Shown piece by piece: positions 28,322 to 36,664 of a DNA stretch of 64,000 nt. The notes below the pieces were generated by a model. It was not told the origin of the DNA, searched no databases, and was given only the letters and a program-made list of their open reading frames with translations. The first letter of the stretch is position 1. Every line of letters starts with the position of its first letter. This stretch comes from Pseudomonadota bacterium (GTDB taxonomy: Bacteria; Pseudomonadota; Alphaproteobacteria; Caulobacterales; Caulobacteraceae): the NCBI GenBank assembly GCA_023386645.1, contig JAEWJI010000012.1:44179-108178 (forward strand), read 5' to 3'. The translations under genes and the position numbers were made by a program.

Positions 28322-28815
28322 TGGGCGAACACCTTCTTCATCAGGGACTCCAGAGCCCGCGCGTCTTCCGCGTCGAAGGCCGCGGGCTCGGTCGAATCGA
28401 CGTCCAGCACGGCGATCAGATCGCCGGCCGGGTCGAGCACCGGAACGACCACCTCGCTCCGGGATCGGCTGTCGCAGGCGATGTGTCCGGGGAAGGCGTC
28501 GACGTCGTCCACCAGCTGGGTCTGACGGTGACGCGCGGCCGCCCCGCACACCCCTCGGCTGAACGGAATGCGCAGGCAGCCCAGGGTGCCCTGGTAGGGA
28601 CCGACGACCAGTTCAGCGTCCTTCATGGGGTCCACGACATAGAAGCCCGTCCAGAAGAAGCGGGGCGCGAAGGCGTCGGCGAGCATGGAGGCGACAGTGG
28701 CCATCCGGGCGATCCGGTCGGGCTCTCCGTCCAGCACCGCGAGGATTTCCTGTTCCACCTCCGCATAGCGGTCGGCCTTGTTCTCGGGTCGGTCGGAGCG
28801 GGCGACATAGGACAT
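28318..28815 (-). CDS. free methionine-(R)-sulfoxide reductase (GAF domain)
   Basis: A 165-residue GAF-fold enzyme reducing free methionine R-sulfoxide. The three catalytic cysteines are Cys80 (GTLGC), Cys90 (SRGVCGAAA) and Cys114 (HIACDSRSRSE). The spacing of 10 and 24 residues equals that of E. coli fRMsr (Cys84, 94, 118), and WTGFYVVD and GTLGCLRIP are conserved. ATG at 28815 chosen by homology; an ATG 9 bp upstream is possible, and neither has a clear ribosome site. First gene of the minus-strand group, so the promoter is in 28816-28992. Confidence 0.92.
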   Translation of the reverse strand: MSYVARSDRPENKADRYAEVEQEILAVLDGEPDRIARMATVASMLADAFAPRFFWTGFYVVDPMKDAELVVGPYQGTLGCLRIPFSRGVCGAAARHRQTQLVDDVDAFPGHIACDSRSRSEVVVPVLDPAGDLIAVLDVDSTEPAAFDAEDARALESLMKKVFAQ

Positions 28816-28992
28816 GGCGCGCATATAGGCGCGGCCCGGAAAAACCCCAACGGCGACGCTTCTCCACATTCTGGCCGCACTACGGCAACGCTTTGTCGCA
28901 AACCGGTGTTAACTCTATCGGCGAGTTCACTGGACCCACGGCCAAGTTTGGGGAATGGTTAACGCGTCAAGGGGCGAGAGGCGGGAGGGGTC
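28816..28992. promoter_or_regulatory. divergent promoter region with a possible CtrA half-site
   Basis: A 177-bp spacer between fRMsr (minus) and the Sel1-repeat gene (plus). The minus strand reads TTAACCAT at 28955-28962, equal to the CtrA half-site known in Caulobacter, and GTTAAC also occurs at 28908-28913. No complete TTAA-N7-TTAA was seen. Regulation by CtrA is only a suggestion. Confidence 0.3.
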
Positions 28993-30453
28993 ATGGCTGA
29001 GGGCGACGCCAGGGATGAACGACGCTCGCGCGGCGGGGGCTCCCGCGCAGTGCCGGTCGTCGCGACGGTCGTCGCGCTCGTCCTGGCCTCGGCGCTGGCG
29101 GTCGCCAGCTGCAGCAACGGTTCACCGGCCTTCTGGCGGCGGGAAACGACCAACGCCTGCCCTCGCCCGGCGGCCTGGACCGATCCGGAGTTCAACGCCC
29201 AGGAAAGCGGCCTGAGGGCGCTGCGCCGAGCCGCTTTCCGCGGCGATGTCTTCGCCCAGATCGAGCTCGGCAATCGCTACGCGGCGCTGAAGGCGACCGA
29301 CAAGAACATCGAGGATCCGATCGAGAGCTCGGTCTGGTACGCCATGGCTCTGGCGAACGACCAGGGCTATGCGCCGATCAACCGCGTGGAGCGCAGCGGC
29401 TGGGGCGGGCTGAAGCGTCTGTCGCGGTATGACGACTGCAGGGCCTGGGAGCGGCATGAGGCCTACAAGCGGCTGGACACCCAGTTGTCGCGCATGTCCC
29501 GCACCGAGCAGGAGGCGGTCCGAGATCGGGTGATCTACATCCTGTCGACCCAGGACGCGGCGGGTTTCCGCACGCTGGCTCGCCTGCACGACGGGCTCTA
29601 CGGCCCCTTCGGCGAGCCGGAGGACAATCCGGAGGCCCGCGAGGCCTGGGGGCGCAAGGCCGGGGTCGCGCCGACCGGCGGGCGTGGGGGGCGGTACCAC
29701 GCGATCAACCTGTTCCAGCGGAACGACGTCGACGCCTATCTCTACAACTATCTGGCGGTGCAGACCGGCGACGTGGGCGCCTATGTGCTGCTGAAGGACT
29801 TCGAGCGATCGTCGCCGGGCCGGTCCCGCTACGGCGCCTTCGTGGAGGCCAAGGCGCGGCAGTGGACCCCGCCGTTCGAGTTCTATCCGAACGAGGCGCC
29901 GGCTTCGGGCCTGCCCTTCTCCGACGAGAGCCGGCCGCGCGGCGACGCCTATGAGTACGCCCTGTCGCGCATCGCCGAACTGCCGTTCGTGCACGTGGGC
30001 CGGGCGCTGCGCTATCTCGGGATCACCGATGAGGTCGCGCCGACGCCCGAGGCGCTGAGCAAGCGCCAGGTCGAGACGCTGGAGGCCATGCTCGGTCATC
30101 CGATGGAGGCGCGGCTGTCGTACCTGGAGCGGGTGCGCGCGATCCAGCTCGCGGCCGTCAACGGATCGTCCGAGGCGCAGCTGGCGCTGGCGGTCATGTA
30201 TTCGGAGGGCATCGGGGTGCCCACCGACTACGCCCGGGCCTTCCACTGGTACGAGGAGGCCGCCCGCCAGGGCAGTCCCGAGGCCAAGTTCGCGATCTCG
30301 ACCTTCTTCGCCCTGGGAACCGCCGGGGTGGCCGATCAGGACAAGGCCGAAGCCGTCGTCTACCGCATCGAATCCGCGCTGTCGGGCTTCCGTCCGTCCA
30401 GCGCCCGCCTGCGCGCCGTCCTGGCCCAGGTCTCCAGCTCGCAGCGCCGTTAG
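28993..30453 (+). CDS. membrane-anchored Sel1-repeat protein
   Basis: A 486-residue protein with a cytoplasmic basic start (RRSRGGGSR) and one membrane helix at about residues 19-40, ending ASCSNG. The N-terminal part has a possible Sel1-like unit near residues 75-120 (RGDVFAQIELGNRYAAL). There is a clear pair near the C-terminus, EAQLALAVMYSEGIGVPTDY then ARAFHWYEEAARQGSPEAKF. Sel1 repeats are protein-binding helical solenoids often tied to envelope or signalling complexes. The middle (residues 150-350) matches nothing I know. Its ATG at 28993 follows GGGAGGGGTC. It leads directly into the beta-helix gene, 12 bp away. Confidence 0.8.
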   Translation: MAEGDARDERRSRGGGSRAVPVVATVVALVLASALAVASCSNGSPAFWRRETTNACPRPAAWTDPEFNAQESGLRALRRAAFRGDVFAQIELGNRYAALKATDKNIEDPIESSVWYAMALANDQGYAPINRVERSGWGGLKRLSRYDDCRAWERHEAYKRLDTQLSRMSRTEQEAVRDRVIYILSTQDAAGFRTLARLHDGLYGPFGEPEDNPEAREAWGRKAGVAPTGGRGGRYHAINLFQRNDVDAYLYNYLAVQTGDVGAYVLLKDFERSSPGRSRYGAFVEAKARQWTPPFEFYPNEAPASGLPFSDESRPRGDAYEYALSRIAELPFVHVGRALRYLGITDEVAPTPEALSKRQVETLEAMLGHPMEARLSYLERVRAIQLAAVNGSSEAQLALAVMYSEGIGVPTDYARAFHWYEEAARQGSPEAKFAISTFFALGTAGVADQDKAEAVVYRIESALSGFRPSSARLRAVLAQVSSSQRR

Positions 30454-30465
30454 GAGGGCGTGTCG

Positions 30466-31959
30466 ATGAAGCTTCCGACATCCGCACTGTCCTTCGCCGG
30501 AGCCGCCGGCGCGGTCGCCGCCTTCGCCCTGGGCCTGAACCTGGTCGGGCCATCCGACGCCGGGGCCCAGGTCGCCGCCAAGGTGGAGAGCCAGACCCGG
30601 CCGAACTTCGGCCTGCTGCTGGATCCGCCGACGCGCAGCTCGGGCGCGCGCTATCGCGGGCACCGGCGCTGGGACTATGGCCGGCACCGCCCGGACTGGC
30701 GTCCCGGCCCGCCGCCGATGCGGGGCGATGAGGTCGTTCTGGTCGACTGCGGAGGGAACCCAGGGTCCGGCGCGGTCGAGGCGGCGGTGCAGCGTGTGCG
30801 ACCCGGCGGCACCCTGATCATCCGCGCGCGGGGCGGCGGAGCCTGCGTCGGCTGGCTGAACATCGATAAGCCCATGACCGTGATCGGGGAGGGCGGCTTC
30901 GATCCGCGCGACTGGACCAGCAACCCGCCGATCACCCTCCAGGCGCCGGACGGCCTGCCCTGCATGACGGTGGCGCCTGGGGTCCGGGTCCAGGTCCGGG
31001 ACGTGGTCTTCGCGTCTCCGCGCGCCGGCGATGCGGCTTGCGTGCTCAGCTACGGCGGCGAGGTGGTCATGAACCGGGTCGGCCTGCGCCACGCGGGCGA
31101 CGAGCCGGCGATCCTGGCTGACGGCGGCCTGGTCGACCTGCGCAACGTCGTGATCGACGCCCGCACGATCGCACCGGCCATCGTGGCCGATGGCGCGTCG
31201 CTGACCGCCTATGAGCTGACGGTCACGGGGGCGCAGTCGGGGATCGAGCTGATCCCGGGCGCCGGCGCGCCATCGACGATCCACGCTACGACCCTGATCG
31301 GGCCGGAGAGCCAGAACAACTTCGGTCCGCGCGCCATCGGCCTGGTCGTCCGGGCCCAGCGCGACTATGGCCGGGTCGAGGTCGTGAACACCAAGATCTG
31401 CGGCTATGTCGAAGGTATCGCGGTGGAAGGCGCGTCGGTGGTGGTCCGCGACAGCCGCATCTGCCGGGCCGACAAGGGGGCCGTTCTTTATAATGGGGAG
31501 CTATCGATCACCGACAGTCGCATCCGGGCCCGCACGGTTGGCGTGGCCGCCGCCTCGGGCCGGGCGACCGTCAGGAACAACGTCTTTGCCGGGGTGCGCG
31601 AGGTGATCTATTCCGAAGATCGGGCCGTGGTGAACGCCGGCGGCAACCGCGTCTGGTCGCGCTACGACGTGTGCAGGCCGCAGTTCCAGCCGCGCTACCA
31701 GGACCGCTACGCCCCCAGCTGGGGCCCCCGCCCAAACAGCTACTACAGCTGCGAATACTCTCCGTATCCCCGCGACTGGTGGGATCAGGAGGAGGGCGGC
31801 CTGGGCGCCGACTACGTCAACGACGCCTATGTGCTCGACGGCTACAACCGGTTCCAGCAGGGGACTGGCTGGTACGACAGCCAGGGCCGCTACATCGAGG
31901 ACGACCGTTATCGTGGCGACGACCGCTGGCGCGAGCGCTCGCGGTGGGGACGGCGGTAG
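30466..31959 (+). CDS. secreted right-handed parallel beta-helix protein
   Basis: A 497-residue protein with a signal peptide (about residues 1-34, ending SDAGA) and an Arg/Tyr-rich linker. From about residue 88 come the coils of a parallel beta-helix: GGTLIIRARGGGACVGWLNI, MTVIGEGGF, GVRVQVRDVVF, GGEVVMNRVGL, GGLVDLRNVVI, GASLTAYELTV, GRVEVVNTKICGY, GASVVVRDSRICR, GELSITDSRIRA and GRATVRNNVF. The last 100 residues are rich in Tyr, Asp, Arg and Trp with paired Cys (DVCRPQ, YYSCEY). Such folds occur in polysaccharide-binding or lyase proteins, but no catalytic set is evident. ATG at 30466 is 8 bp from AGGAGG; its stop overlaps the tRNA gene. Confidence 0.8.
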   Translation: MKLPTSALSFAGAAGAVAAFALGLNLVGPSDAGAQVAAKVESQTRPNFGLLLDPPTRSSGARYRGHRRWDYGRHRPDWRPGPPPMRGDEVVLVDCGGNPGSGAVEAAVQRVRPGGTLIIRARGGGACVGWLNIDKPMTVIGEGGFDPRDWTSNPPITLQAPDGLPCMTVAPGVRVQVRDVVFASPRAGDAACVLSYGGEVVMNRVGLRHAGDEPAILADGGLVDLRNVVIDARTIAPAIVADGASLTAYELTVTGAQSGIELIPGAGAPSTIHATTLIGPESQNNFGPRAIGLVVRAQRDYGRVEVVNTKICGYVEGIAVEGASVVVRDSRICRADKGAVLYNGELSITDSRIRARTVGVAAASGRATVRNNVFAGVREVIYSEDRAVVNAGGNRVWSRYDVCRPQFQPRYQDRYAPSWGPRPNSYYSCEYSPYPRDWWDQEEGGLGADYVNDAYVLDGYNRFQQGTGWYDSQGRYIEDDRYRGDDRWRERSRWGRR

Positions 31960-32029
31960 GCCCGGAGGGACTCGAACCCCCAACCAGACCGTTATGAGCG
32001 GTCGGCTCTAACCATTGAGCTACGGGCCC
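31957..32029 (-). tRNA. tRNA with CAT anticodon, probably tRNA-Ile2 (lysidine-modified)
   Basis: A complete 73-nt cloverleaf on the minus strand: acceptor GGGCCCG with CGGGCCT (one G-T pair), D arm GCTC/GAGC, anticodon stem GACCG/CGGTC with loop CTCATAA, T arm GGGGG/CCCTC with loop TTCGAGT. Discriminator is A and the encoded 3' end is CCG, so CCA is added later. CAT could mean Met or Ile2; C4-G69 and C5-G68 in the acceptor match the TilS determinants of Ile2, which I favour. Its 3' end overlaps the stop codon of the opposite-strand beta-helix gene. Confidence 0.93.
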
Positions 32030-32204
32030 TCGCCGAGGGGTGGCGATAGCAGGGGTGACGAGGCGCCGCCAGAGCGTGGCGACGACCAAGATGAACGGCG
32101 GCTGCACCAATGACCGGCCCAAGCGTTCAGACGTTCAAGGCCAAGGTTCGGCCATGAGCGGCGCGCACTTTCGCGGCCGAGCTTTTCGACGGAGACCCTC
32201 GCCC

Positions 32205-32957
32205 ATGATCCGCCTCCTGCCCGCAGCCGCCGCAGCCTCCCTGATGATCGCCACCGCCCCGGCCGCCCTCGCCCAGTCTCAGCCAGACGGCGGAGCGCCC
32301 ATGGTGGTGCATGCAATGGCTAGCCAGCCCGCTCTGAACCTGTCGGCCTATGGCGAGGTGAAGGCGGCGCCGGACATGGCGACCATCACCTTCGGCGTTG
32401 TGACCGAGGCGCCGACGGCCCAGGCAGCGATGGCCGACAACGCCGCCCGCATGACCCAGGTCATGGCGGCCCTGCGGCGCGCGGGCGTGGCCGAGCGCGA
32501 CGTCCAGACCTCGGGTCTGAACCTGTCGGCCCAGTACGACTACGTGGAGAACAATCCGCCCCGGCTGCGCGGCTATCAGGCGAACAACCGCGTGACGGTG
32601 ATCGTGCGCGACCTGGGCAAGGTCGGCTCGACGGCCGACGCGGTGGTCGCGGCCGGGGTGAACCAGATCGACGGCATCGGCTTCGGCCTCAGCGACCCGT
32701 CCGCCGCCGAGGATCGGGCGCGCCAGCTAGCGGTGCAGGCGCTTCAAAGGAAGGCCGCGCTGTACGCCCAGGCCCTGGGGGTGGAGCTGGGCGGCGTTCG
32801 CTCGCTGAGCGAGGGGGGCGGCTACGCCCCGCCGCCGCCGATGCCGATGTACATGGCGCGTGACTCGGTCATGGTGCAGAGCGTCGCCAGCCCGGTCGCG
32901 GCCGGCGAGTTGACGGTGCGGATCGATATCACGGGCGTGTATGACCTGGCGCGCTGA
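32205..32957 (+). CDS. periplasmic SIMPL-domain protein (DUF541, YggE-like)
   Basis: A 250-residue protein with signal peptide MIRLLPAAAAASLMIATAP (cleavage near ALA-QSQ) and one SIMPL domain: LSAYGEVKAAPDMATITFGV, RDVQTSGLNLSAQYDY, YQANNRVTVIVRDL, and ARQLAVQALQRKAALYAQALG, then the final strand ELTVRIDITGVYDL. YggE-type proteins have been linked to oxidative stress protection and envelope function, but the mechanism is unknown. The ATG at 32205 is chosen for the signal peptide; the frame upstream runs into the tRNA region. A strong terminator follows. Confidence 0.88.
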   Translation: MIRLLPAAAAASLMIATAPAALAQSQPDGGAPMVVHAMASQPALNLSAYGEVKAAPDMATITFGVVTEAPTAQAAMADNAARMTQVMAALRRAGVAERDVQTSGLNLSAQYDYVENNPPRLRGYQANNRVTVIVRDLGKVGSTADAVVAAGVNQIDGIGFGLSDPSAAEDRARQLAVQALQRKAALYAQALGVELGGVRSLSEGGGYAPPPPMPMYMARDSVMVQSVASPVAAGELTVRIDITGVYDLAR

Positions 32958-32979
32958 GCTCATCCCCTGAGGAGCTCGA

Positions 32980-33013
32980 GGGCGGCCGCCCGCTGGGACG
33001 GCCGCCCTTTCCC
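32980..33013 (+). terminator. intrinsic terminator after the SIMPL gene
   Basis: GGGCGGCCG (32980-32988) pairs with CGGCCGCCC (32999-33007) around a 10-nt loop, followed by TTTCCC. Perfect 9-bp GC-rich stem. Confidence 0.78.
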
Positions 33014-33104
33014 GTCTTACGGGAGGTTCATTTGACGCTGAGACCTTCCCCCCTATGCTCGGGCGCAGGGGCCGCCGACGGTCCGCTGGGATCCTCCGCC
33101 TTCC

Positions 33105-34883
33105 ATGAAGCAGTTCTTCCTGACGGTGCTCGGCGTCTTCGCCGGCCTGATCCTGTTTGTGATCGTCGTGCCGATGGTGCTGGTCACCCTGGCGGTGGCG
33201 TCGGCGTCGAAGCCGGTGACCCACACCAATGCGGTGCTGGAGCTCGATCTGCGCGAAGGTGTCAGCGACCAGCCCGCGACCAATCCGTTCGCGGCCTTTG
33301 GCGGTTCCGGCCTGTCGACTGTCGGCATCGTCGACACCCTGGCCATCGCGGAGAAGGATCGCGGCGTGAAGGTCCTGCTGATCCGCCTGCCCGAAGGCGG
33401 GATGACCCCTGCGGCCGCGGACGAGGTGCGTCAGGCGGTTCGCCGCTTCCGCGCGGCCGGCAAGACGGTGATCGCCCACAGCCAGGGCTTCATGCCGGCG
33501 GGCGCGACGGTCTCCAGCTACATGCTCGGCGCCTCGGCCTCCGAGCTGTGGATGCAGAACACCGCCAGCTTCCAGGTCACGGGCTTCGCCGCCAATGCGG
33601 TGTTCCTGGGTCGAGCGGCCGAGAAGTATGGCGTTCGGCCGGAATTCGAGCAGCGGTACGAGTACAAGAACGCCGTCAATGAATTCACCCAGTCGGACTT
33701 CACCGAGCCTCACCGCGAAGCGATGACGGCCTGGATGTCGTCCATCTACGAGAGCGCCCTGGCCAATGTCGCCCAGGACCGTCGCCAGCAGCCCGCCGCG
33801 CTGCGCGCCACTATAGAGGCCGGACCCTATTCCGCGGCCCAGGCCCTGAGCCTCAAGCTGGTCGACAAGATCGGCCAGGCCGAGGAGGCGGAAGCGGAGG
33901 CCAGGCGTCGCGCGGGCAGGGGATCGGAGATCGTCGAGTTCGACGACTACGCCTCCGCCAAGGGCGAGCGCGCCGGCTCGGGCCGAAACGCCATCGCCAT
34001 CGTCGGCGGGGAGGGGGCGATCATGACCGGGCGTGGCGGGGCCGACGGCTTCGGCGCCACTTCGGCCATTCGCTCCGACGACACCGCCGAAGCGATCTAC
34101 GACGCCATCGACGACAAGGCGGTCAAGGCCATCGTCTTCCGGGTCTCCTCGCCGGGCGGCTCTCCGGAGGCCTCCGAACAGATCCTGGCGGCCGTGCGTG
34201 CGGCCAGGGCGGCCGGCAAGCCGGTGGTGGTCTCCATGGGCGACTATGCGGCGTCCGGCGGCTACTGGATCAGCTCCGAGGCCGACTGGATCGTGGCGCA
34301 GCCCTCTACCCTGACGGGCTCGATCGGCGTCTTCGGCGGCAAGTTCGTGGTCGCGGACCTGCTGGGCCGCTTCGGCGTCAACCTGCGCGGGCTGTCGATC
34401 GGCGGGGAATACGCCGACGCCTTCTCTCCGGCCCAGAGTTTCACCCCCGCCCAGCGCGCGGCCTTCTCGGCCCAGATGGACCGGACCTACGAGGAGTTCG
34501 TCGAGCGCGTCGCACGCGGCCGTCGCCTGCCCGAGGCGCGGGTGCGCGAAATCGCGCGCGGCCGGGTCTGGACCGGCGCCCAGGCCAAGTCCCTGGGCCT
34601 GGTCGACCAGATCGGCGGCCTGACCGAGGCGATCGCAAAGGCCCGCCAGCTCGCGCGCATTCCGGAGGACGAGTCCGTGCGGTTCAAACGCTTCCCGACG
34701 CCGATGTCGCCCTGGGAGGCCCTGTCAGAAGCGTTCGGGGTGCAGTCGGAGGCGGCGCAAGCCCTGGTGGCCCTGGGCGGCGTCATGGCCGATCCGCGCG
34801 CCGAGGTGGTGATGCGCAGGATCGAGGCTGACCGGATGCGGTCGTCCGGTGCGACCGTGCTGGCCGACCAGCCGCTGCACTGA
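33105..34883 (+). CDS. sppA: signal peptide peptidase SppA (67K type)
   Basis: A 592-residue membrane serine protease that degrades cleaved signal peptides. One N-terminal membrane helix (MKQFFLTVLGVFAGLILFVI) precedes two peptidase S49 (ClpP-like) halves. The catalytic dyad is split as in E. coli SppA: Lys188 in YEYKNAVNEF from the first half and Ser384 in GDYAASGGYW from the second. VSSPGGSPEAS and TLTGSIGVFGG are conserved. The long form is typical of Gram-negative bacteria. A single gene between a terminator and a small membrane protein gene. Confidence 0.95.
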   Translation: MKQFFLTVLGVFAGLILFVIVVPMVLVTLAVASASKPVTHTNAVLELDLREGVSDQPATNPFAAFGGSGLSTVGIVDTLAIAEKDRGVKVLLIRLPEGGMTPAAADEVRQAVRRFRAAGKTVIAHSQGFMPAGATVSSYMLGASASELWMQNTASFQVTGFAANAVFLGRAAEKYGVRPEFEQRYEYKNAVNEFTQSDFTEPHREAMTAWMSSIYESALANVAQDRRQQPAALRATIEAGPYSAAQALSLKLVDKIGQAEEAEAEARRRAGRGSEIVEFDDYASAKGERAGSGRNAIAIVGGEGAIMTGRGGADGFGATSAIRSDDTAEAIYDAIDDKAVKAIVFRVSSPGGSPEASEQILAAVRAARAAGKPVVVSMGDYAASGGYWISSEADWIVAQPSTLTGSIGVFGGKFVVADLLGRFGVNLRGLSIGGEYADAFSPAQSFTPAQRAAFSAQMDRTYEEFVERVARGRRLPEARVREIARGRVWTGAQAKSLGLVDQIGGLTEAIAKARQLARIPEDESVRFKRFPTPMSPWEALSEAFGVQSEAAQALVALGGVMADPRAEVVMRRIEADRMRSSGATVLADQPLH

Positions 34884-34994
34884 CCCGCTTCGGCGGACAC
34901 TCGCCTGTGAAGGTCGGTCGCATTGACGCGACAGGCCGATGGACCGACATTGCGGGTCAGGCGTTCCGAGAGCGTCCAAGAGGTTAATGCGTCC

Positions 34995-35324
34995 ATGACC
35001 CTGAATCGCTTCGCCCAGATCGGCATCGCTGGCCGCCGTCGTCCGCATGGTTTCGTGGCGTCGCTGATGTGGCTCGGCGGGCTGGTGGCGGCGGGCGCGG
35101 CGCTCGCCGTCGGCGCGGTGCTGGCGATCTTCACGGCCGCGGCCGTGGCGGTGATCGCCCTGGCGGCCAGCGTGCTCGTCTTCTTCGCCGGCCTGGCCCT
35201 GAGGGCGCGACGGACCACGACCGTGCGGGCCCGGCGCGGCGACGACGTGATCGAGGCGCGCAAGGTGGGCGACACCTGGATCACCTACGGCTGGGAACGC
35301 CAGGGCTCGTCGAGCGGCCGCTAG
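34995..35324 (+). CDS. small hydrophobic membrane protein, 109 aa
   Basis: Starts MTLNRFAQIGIAGRRRPHGF, then a long Ala/Val-rich hydrophobic stretch at about residues 22-70 that would make two membrane helices (FVASLMWLGGLVAAGAALAV and AVAVIALAASVLVFFAGLAL). A basic cytoplasmic tail follows (RARRTTTVRARRGDDVIEARKVGDTWITYGWE). The DDVIEARKVGDTWITYGW tail looks like a small beta hairpin. No family recognised. It is followed after 7 bp by the amidase gene, so the two are likely cotranscribed and the protein may act in the envelope. Confidence 0.65.
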   Translation: MTLNRFAQIGIAGRRRPHGFVASLMWLGGLVAAGAALAVGAVLAIFTAAAVAVIALAASVLVFFAGLALRARRTTTVRARRGDDVIEARKVGDTWITYGWERQGSSSGR

Positions 35325-35331
35325 ACCGGCC

Positions 35332-36099
35332 GTGCTCAAGCTCGCCGTCAGCGAGGCGCCTTCTCCAAACTTCGACCAGCGACGCGGTCCGCCCGACATG
35401 CTGGTTCTGCACTACACCGGCATGCGCACGGCGGAGGAAGCGGTGGCGCGCCTGCGCGATCCGGCCGCCAGGGTCTCCGCCCACTATGTGGTCGACGCGG
35501 ACGGCTCGATCCTGCGGCTGGTGCCGGAAGAGCGCCGGGCCTGGCACGCCGGCCGAGGCGTCTGGCAGGGCGAGACGGACTGCAACGCCGCCTCCATCGG
35601 CATCGAGATCGTGAACCCGGGCCACGAGTTCGGCTACCGGTCTTTTCCCGACGCCCAGGTGGAGGCGGTGGTCGCCCTTGTCGCCGACATCCGCGAACGA
35701 TGGACCATCCCCGACGCGCGCATCATCGGCCACTCCGACCTGGCGCCGGACCGCAAGGAGGATCCGGGCGAATTGTTTCCATGGAAGCGCCTGGCGGTCG
35801 AAGGGCATGGCCTGTGGTTCGAGCCGGCGGCGGAGCGGGTTGCGGCCCTCGGTCAGCCCTTGGGGCCCGGCGACGGCGGTCTGGGCGTGGTGGTGCTGCG
35901 CTCCGGGCTGCACCGGCTGGGCTATGGGCTCACACCGGGAGACGCGTACGACGCCGAGACCGAAACCACGGTCCGCGCCTTCCAGCGACACTGGCGACAG
36001 AACCGGGTGGACGGAGTCGCCGATGGAGAGACCCGCGCGACCCTGATGGGCGTGCTGCAGCTGGCGCAGGTGGAGAGTGCGACCGGGGTGCTGGACTGA
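35332..36099 (+). CDS. N-acetylmuramoyl-L-alanine amidase, AmiD/AmpD type with peptidoglycan-binding domain
   Basis: A 255-residue zinc amidase that cuts the bond between MurNAc and the stem peptide. Zinc ligands are visible: His27 in LVLHYTGM, His134 in IIGHSDLAP and Asp144 in KEDPGELF. The spacing of 10 between the last two fits AmiD rather than AmpD. A PG_binding_1-like domain spans about residues 175-250 (LRSGLHRLGYGL, TETTVRAFQRHWR). No signal peptide is seen, so it may be cytoplasmic and act in cell-wall recycling like AmpD. The start is GTG at 35332. Confidence 0.9.
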   Translation: MLKLAVSEAPSPNFDQRRGPPDMLVLHYTGMRTAEEAVARLRDPAARVSAHYVVDADGSILRLVPEERRAWHAGRGVWQGETDCNAASIGIEIVNPGHEFGYRSFPDAQVEAVVALVADIRERWTIPDARIIGHSDLAPDRKEDPGELFPWKRLAVEGHGLWFEPAAERVAALGQPLGPGDGGLGVVVLRSGLHRLGYGLTPGDAYDAETETTVRAFQRHWRQNRVDGVADGETRATLMGVLQLAQVESATGVLD

Positions 36100-36105
36100 C
36101 GCGGG

Positions 36106-36654
36106 TCAGTCCGGACGGGTCAGGGCGTCCAGCAGTTCACGGGCCCGCTCCGATGCGCGGTCTCCGCGGTTGCAGACGACGCGCACGCCGGCCGAGGCGC
36201 CGGTCTCGTCGTGACGACTGTAGCGCTCGCGGCGGCACACGTCGCGGTCTTGAACCGGGGCGTCCGTCGTTTCGCGACGATCATCGGCGACGCCCTCCTC
36301 GATCGTCGTCGAGTGAGACGGCGCGCCGCCGGTCGAGCGCTCAAGGGCTCGCGCGATGTTTTCCCGGCGACGCTCAAGGCATATTCCGTGAGCGATCATG
36401 CCCGGCTCTTCGTCGAGGTCGCACTGGCGCCGGATGGCGGCCTCGATGTCCTCAGCCGTGCAGTCGCGCCAGTCGCGCGGCGCCGCGGAGGCCGGCGGAG
36501 GCTCCAGCTGGAACAGGGGCGGCTGGGTCAAGCAGGGCTCGCTGGTCGGCGCCCAGCCCGGTTGTGGCCGGCGCGTGGGGCTCTGAGCTTGCGCGATGCT
36601 AGCCGAAATGGCGCCGGTCAGGCCCAGGAGCATGAAAGCGAGACGCAAGGTCAT
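36106..36654 (-). CDS. secreted cysteine-bearing protein A, 182 aa (paralogue of the next gene)
   Basis: Signal peptide MTLRLAFMLLGLTGAISAS (cleavage near AQA-QSP), then a Pro-rich segment. Two cysteine pairs follow: one with 13 residues between the Cys (QC...GICLERRRENIA, about residues 82-96) and one with 20 between (VC...RVVC, about 140-161), plus EPCLTQ and RDCTAED. The end reads RASERARELLDALTRPD. The same Cys spacings and the same closing helix occur in the upstream neighbour, so the two are tandem duplicates. Function unknown; disulfide-bonded periplasmic proteins are likely. It is 10 bp downstream of the other. Confidence 0.65.
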   Translation of the reverse strand: MTLRLAFMLLGLTGAISASIAQAQSPTRRPQPGWAPTSEPCLTQPPLFQLEPPPASAAPRDWRDCTAEDIEAAIRRQCDLDEEPGMIAHGICLERRRENIARALERSTGGAPSHSTTIEEGVADDRRETTDAPVQDRDVCRRERYSRHDETGASAGVRVVCNRGDRASERARELLDALTRPD

Positions 36655-36664
36655 GTCCGGTCGC

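Noticed and set aside
29122..31284. 720-codon minus-strand frame across the Sel1 and beta-helix genes
   Set aside because: It spans two genes with convincing starts, signal or membrane segments and ribosome sites; the antisense product shows no recognisable features.
34923..34994. Upstream start for the 109-residue membrane protein
   Set aside because: The added residues are polar and unlike the rest, and the ATG at 34995 gives a standard short N-terminus before the first helix; the longer form cannot be fully excluded.
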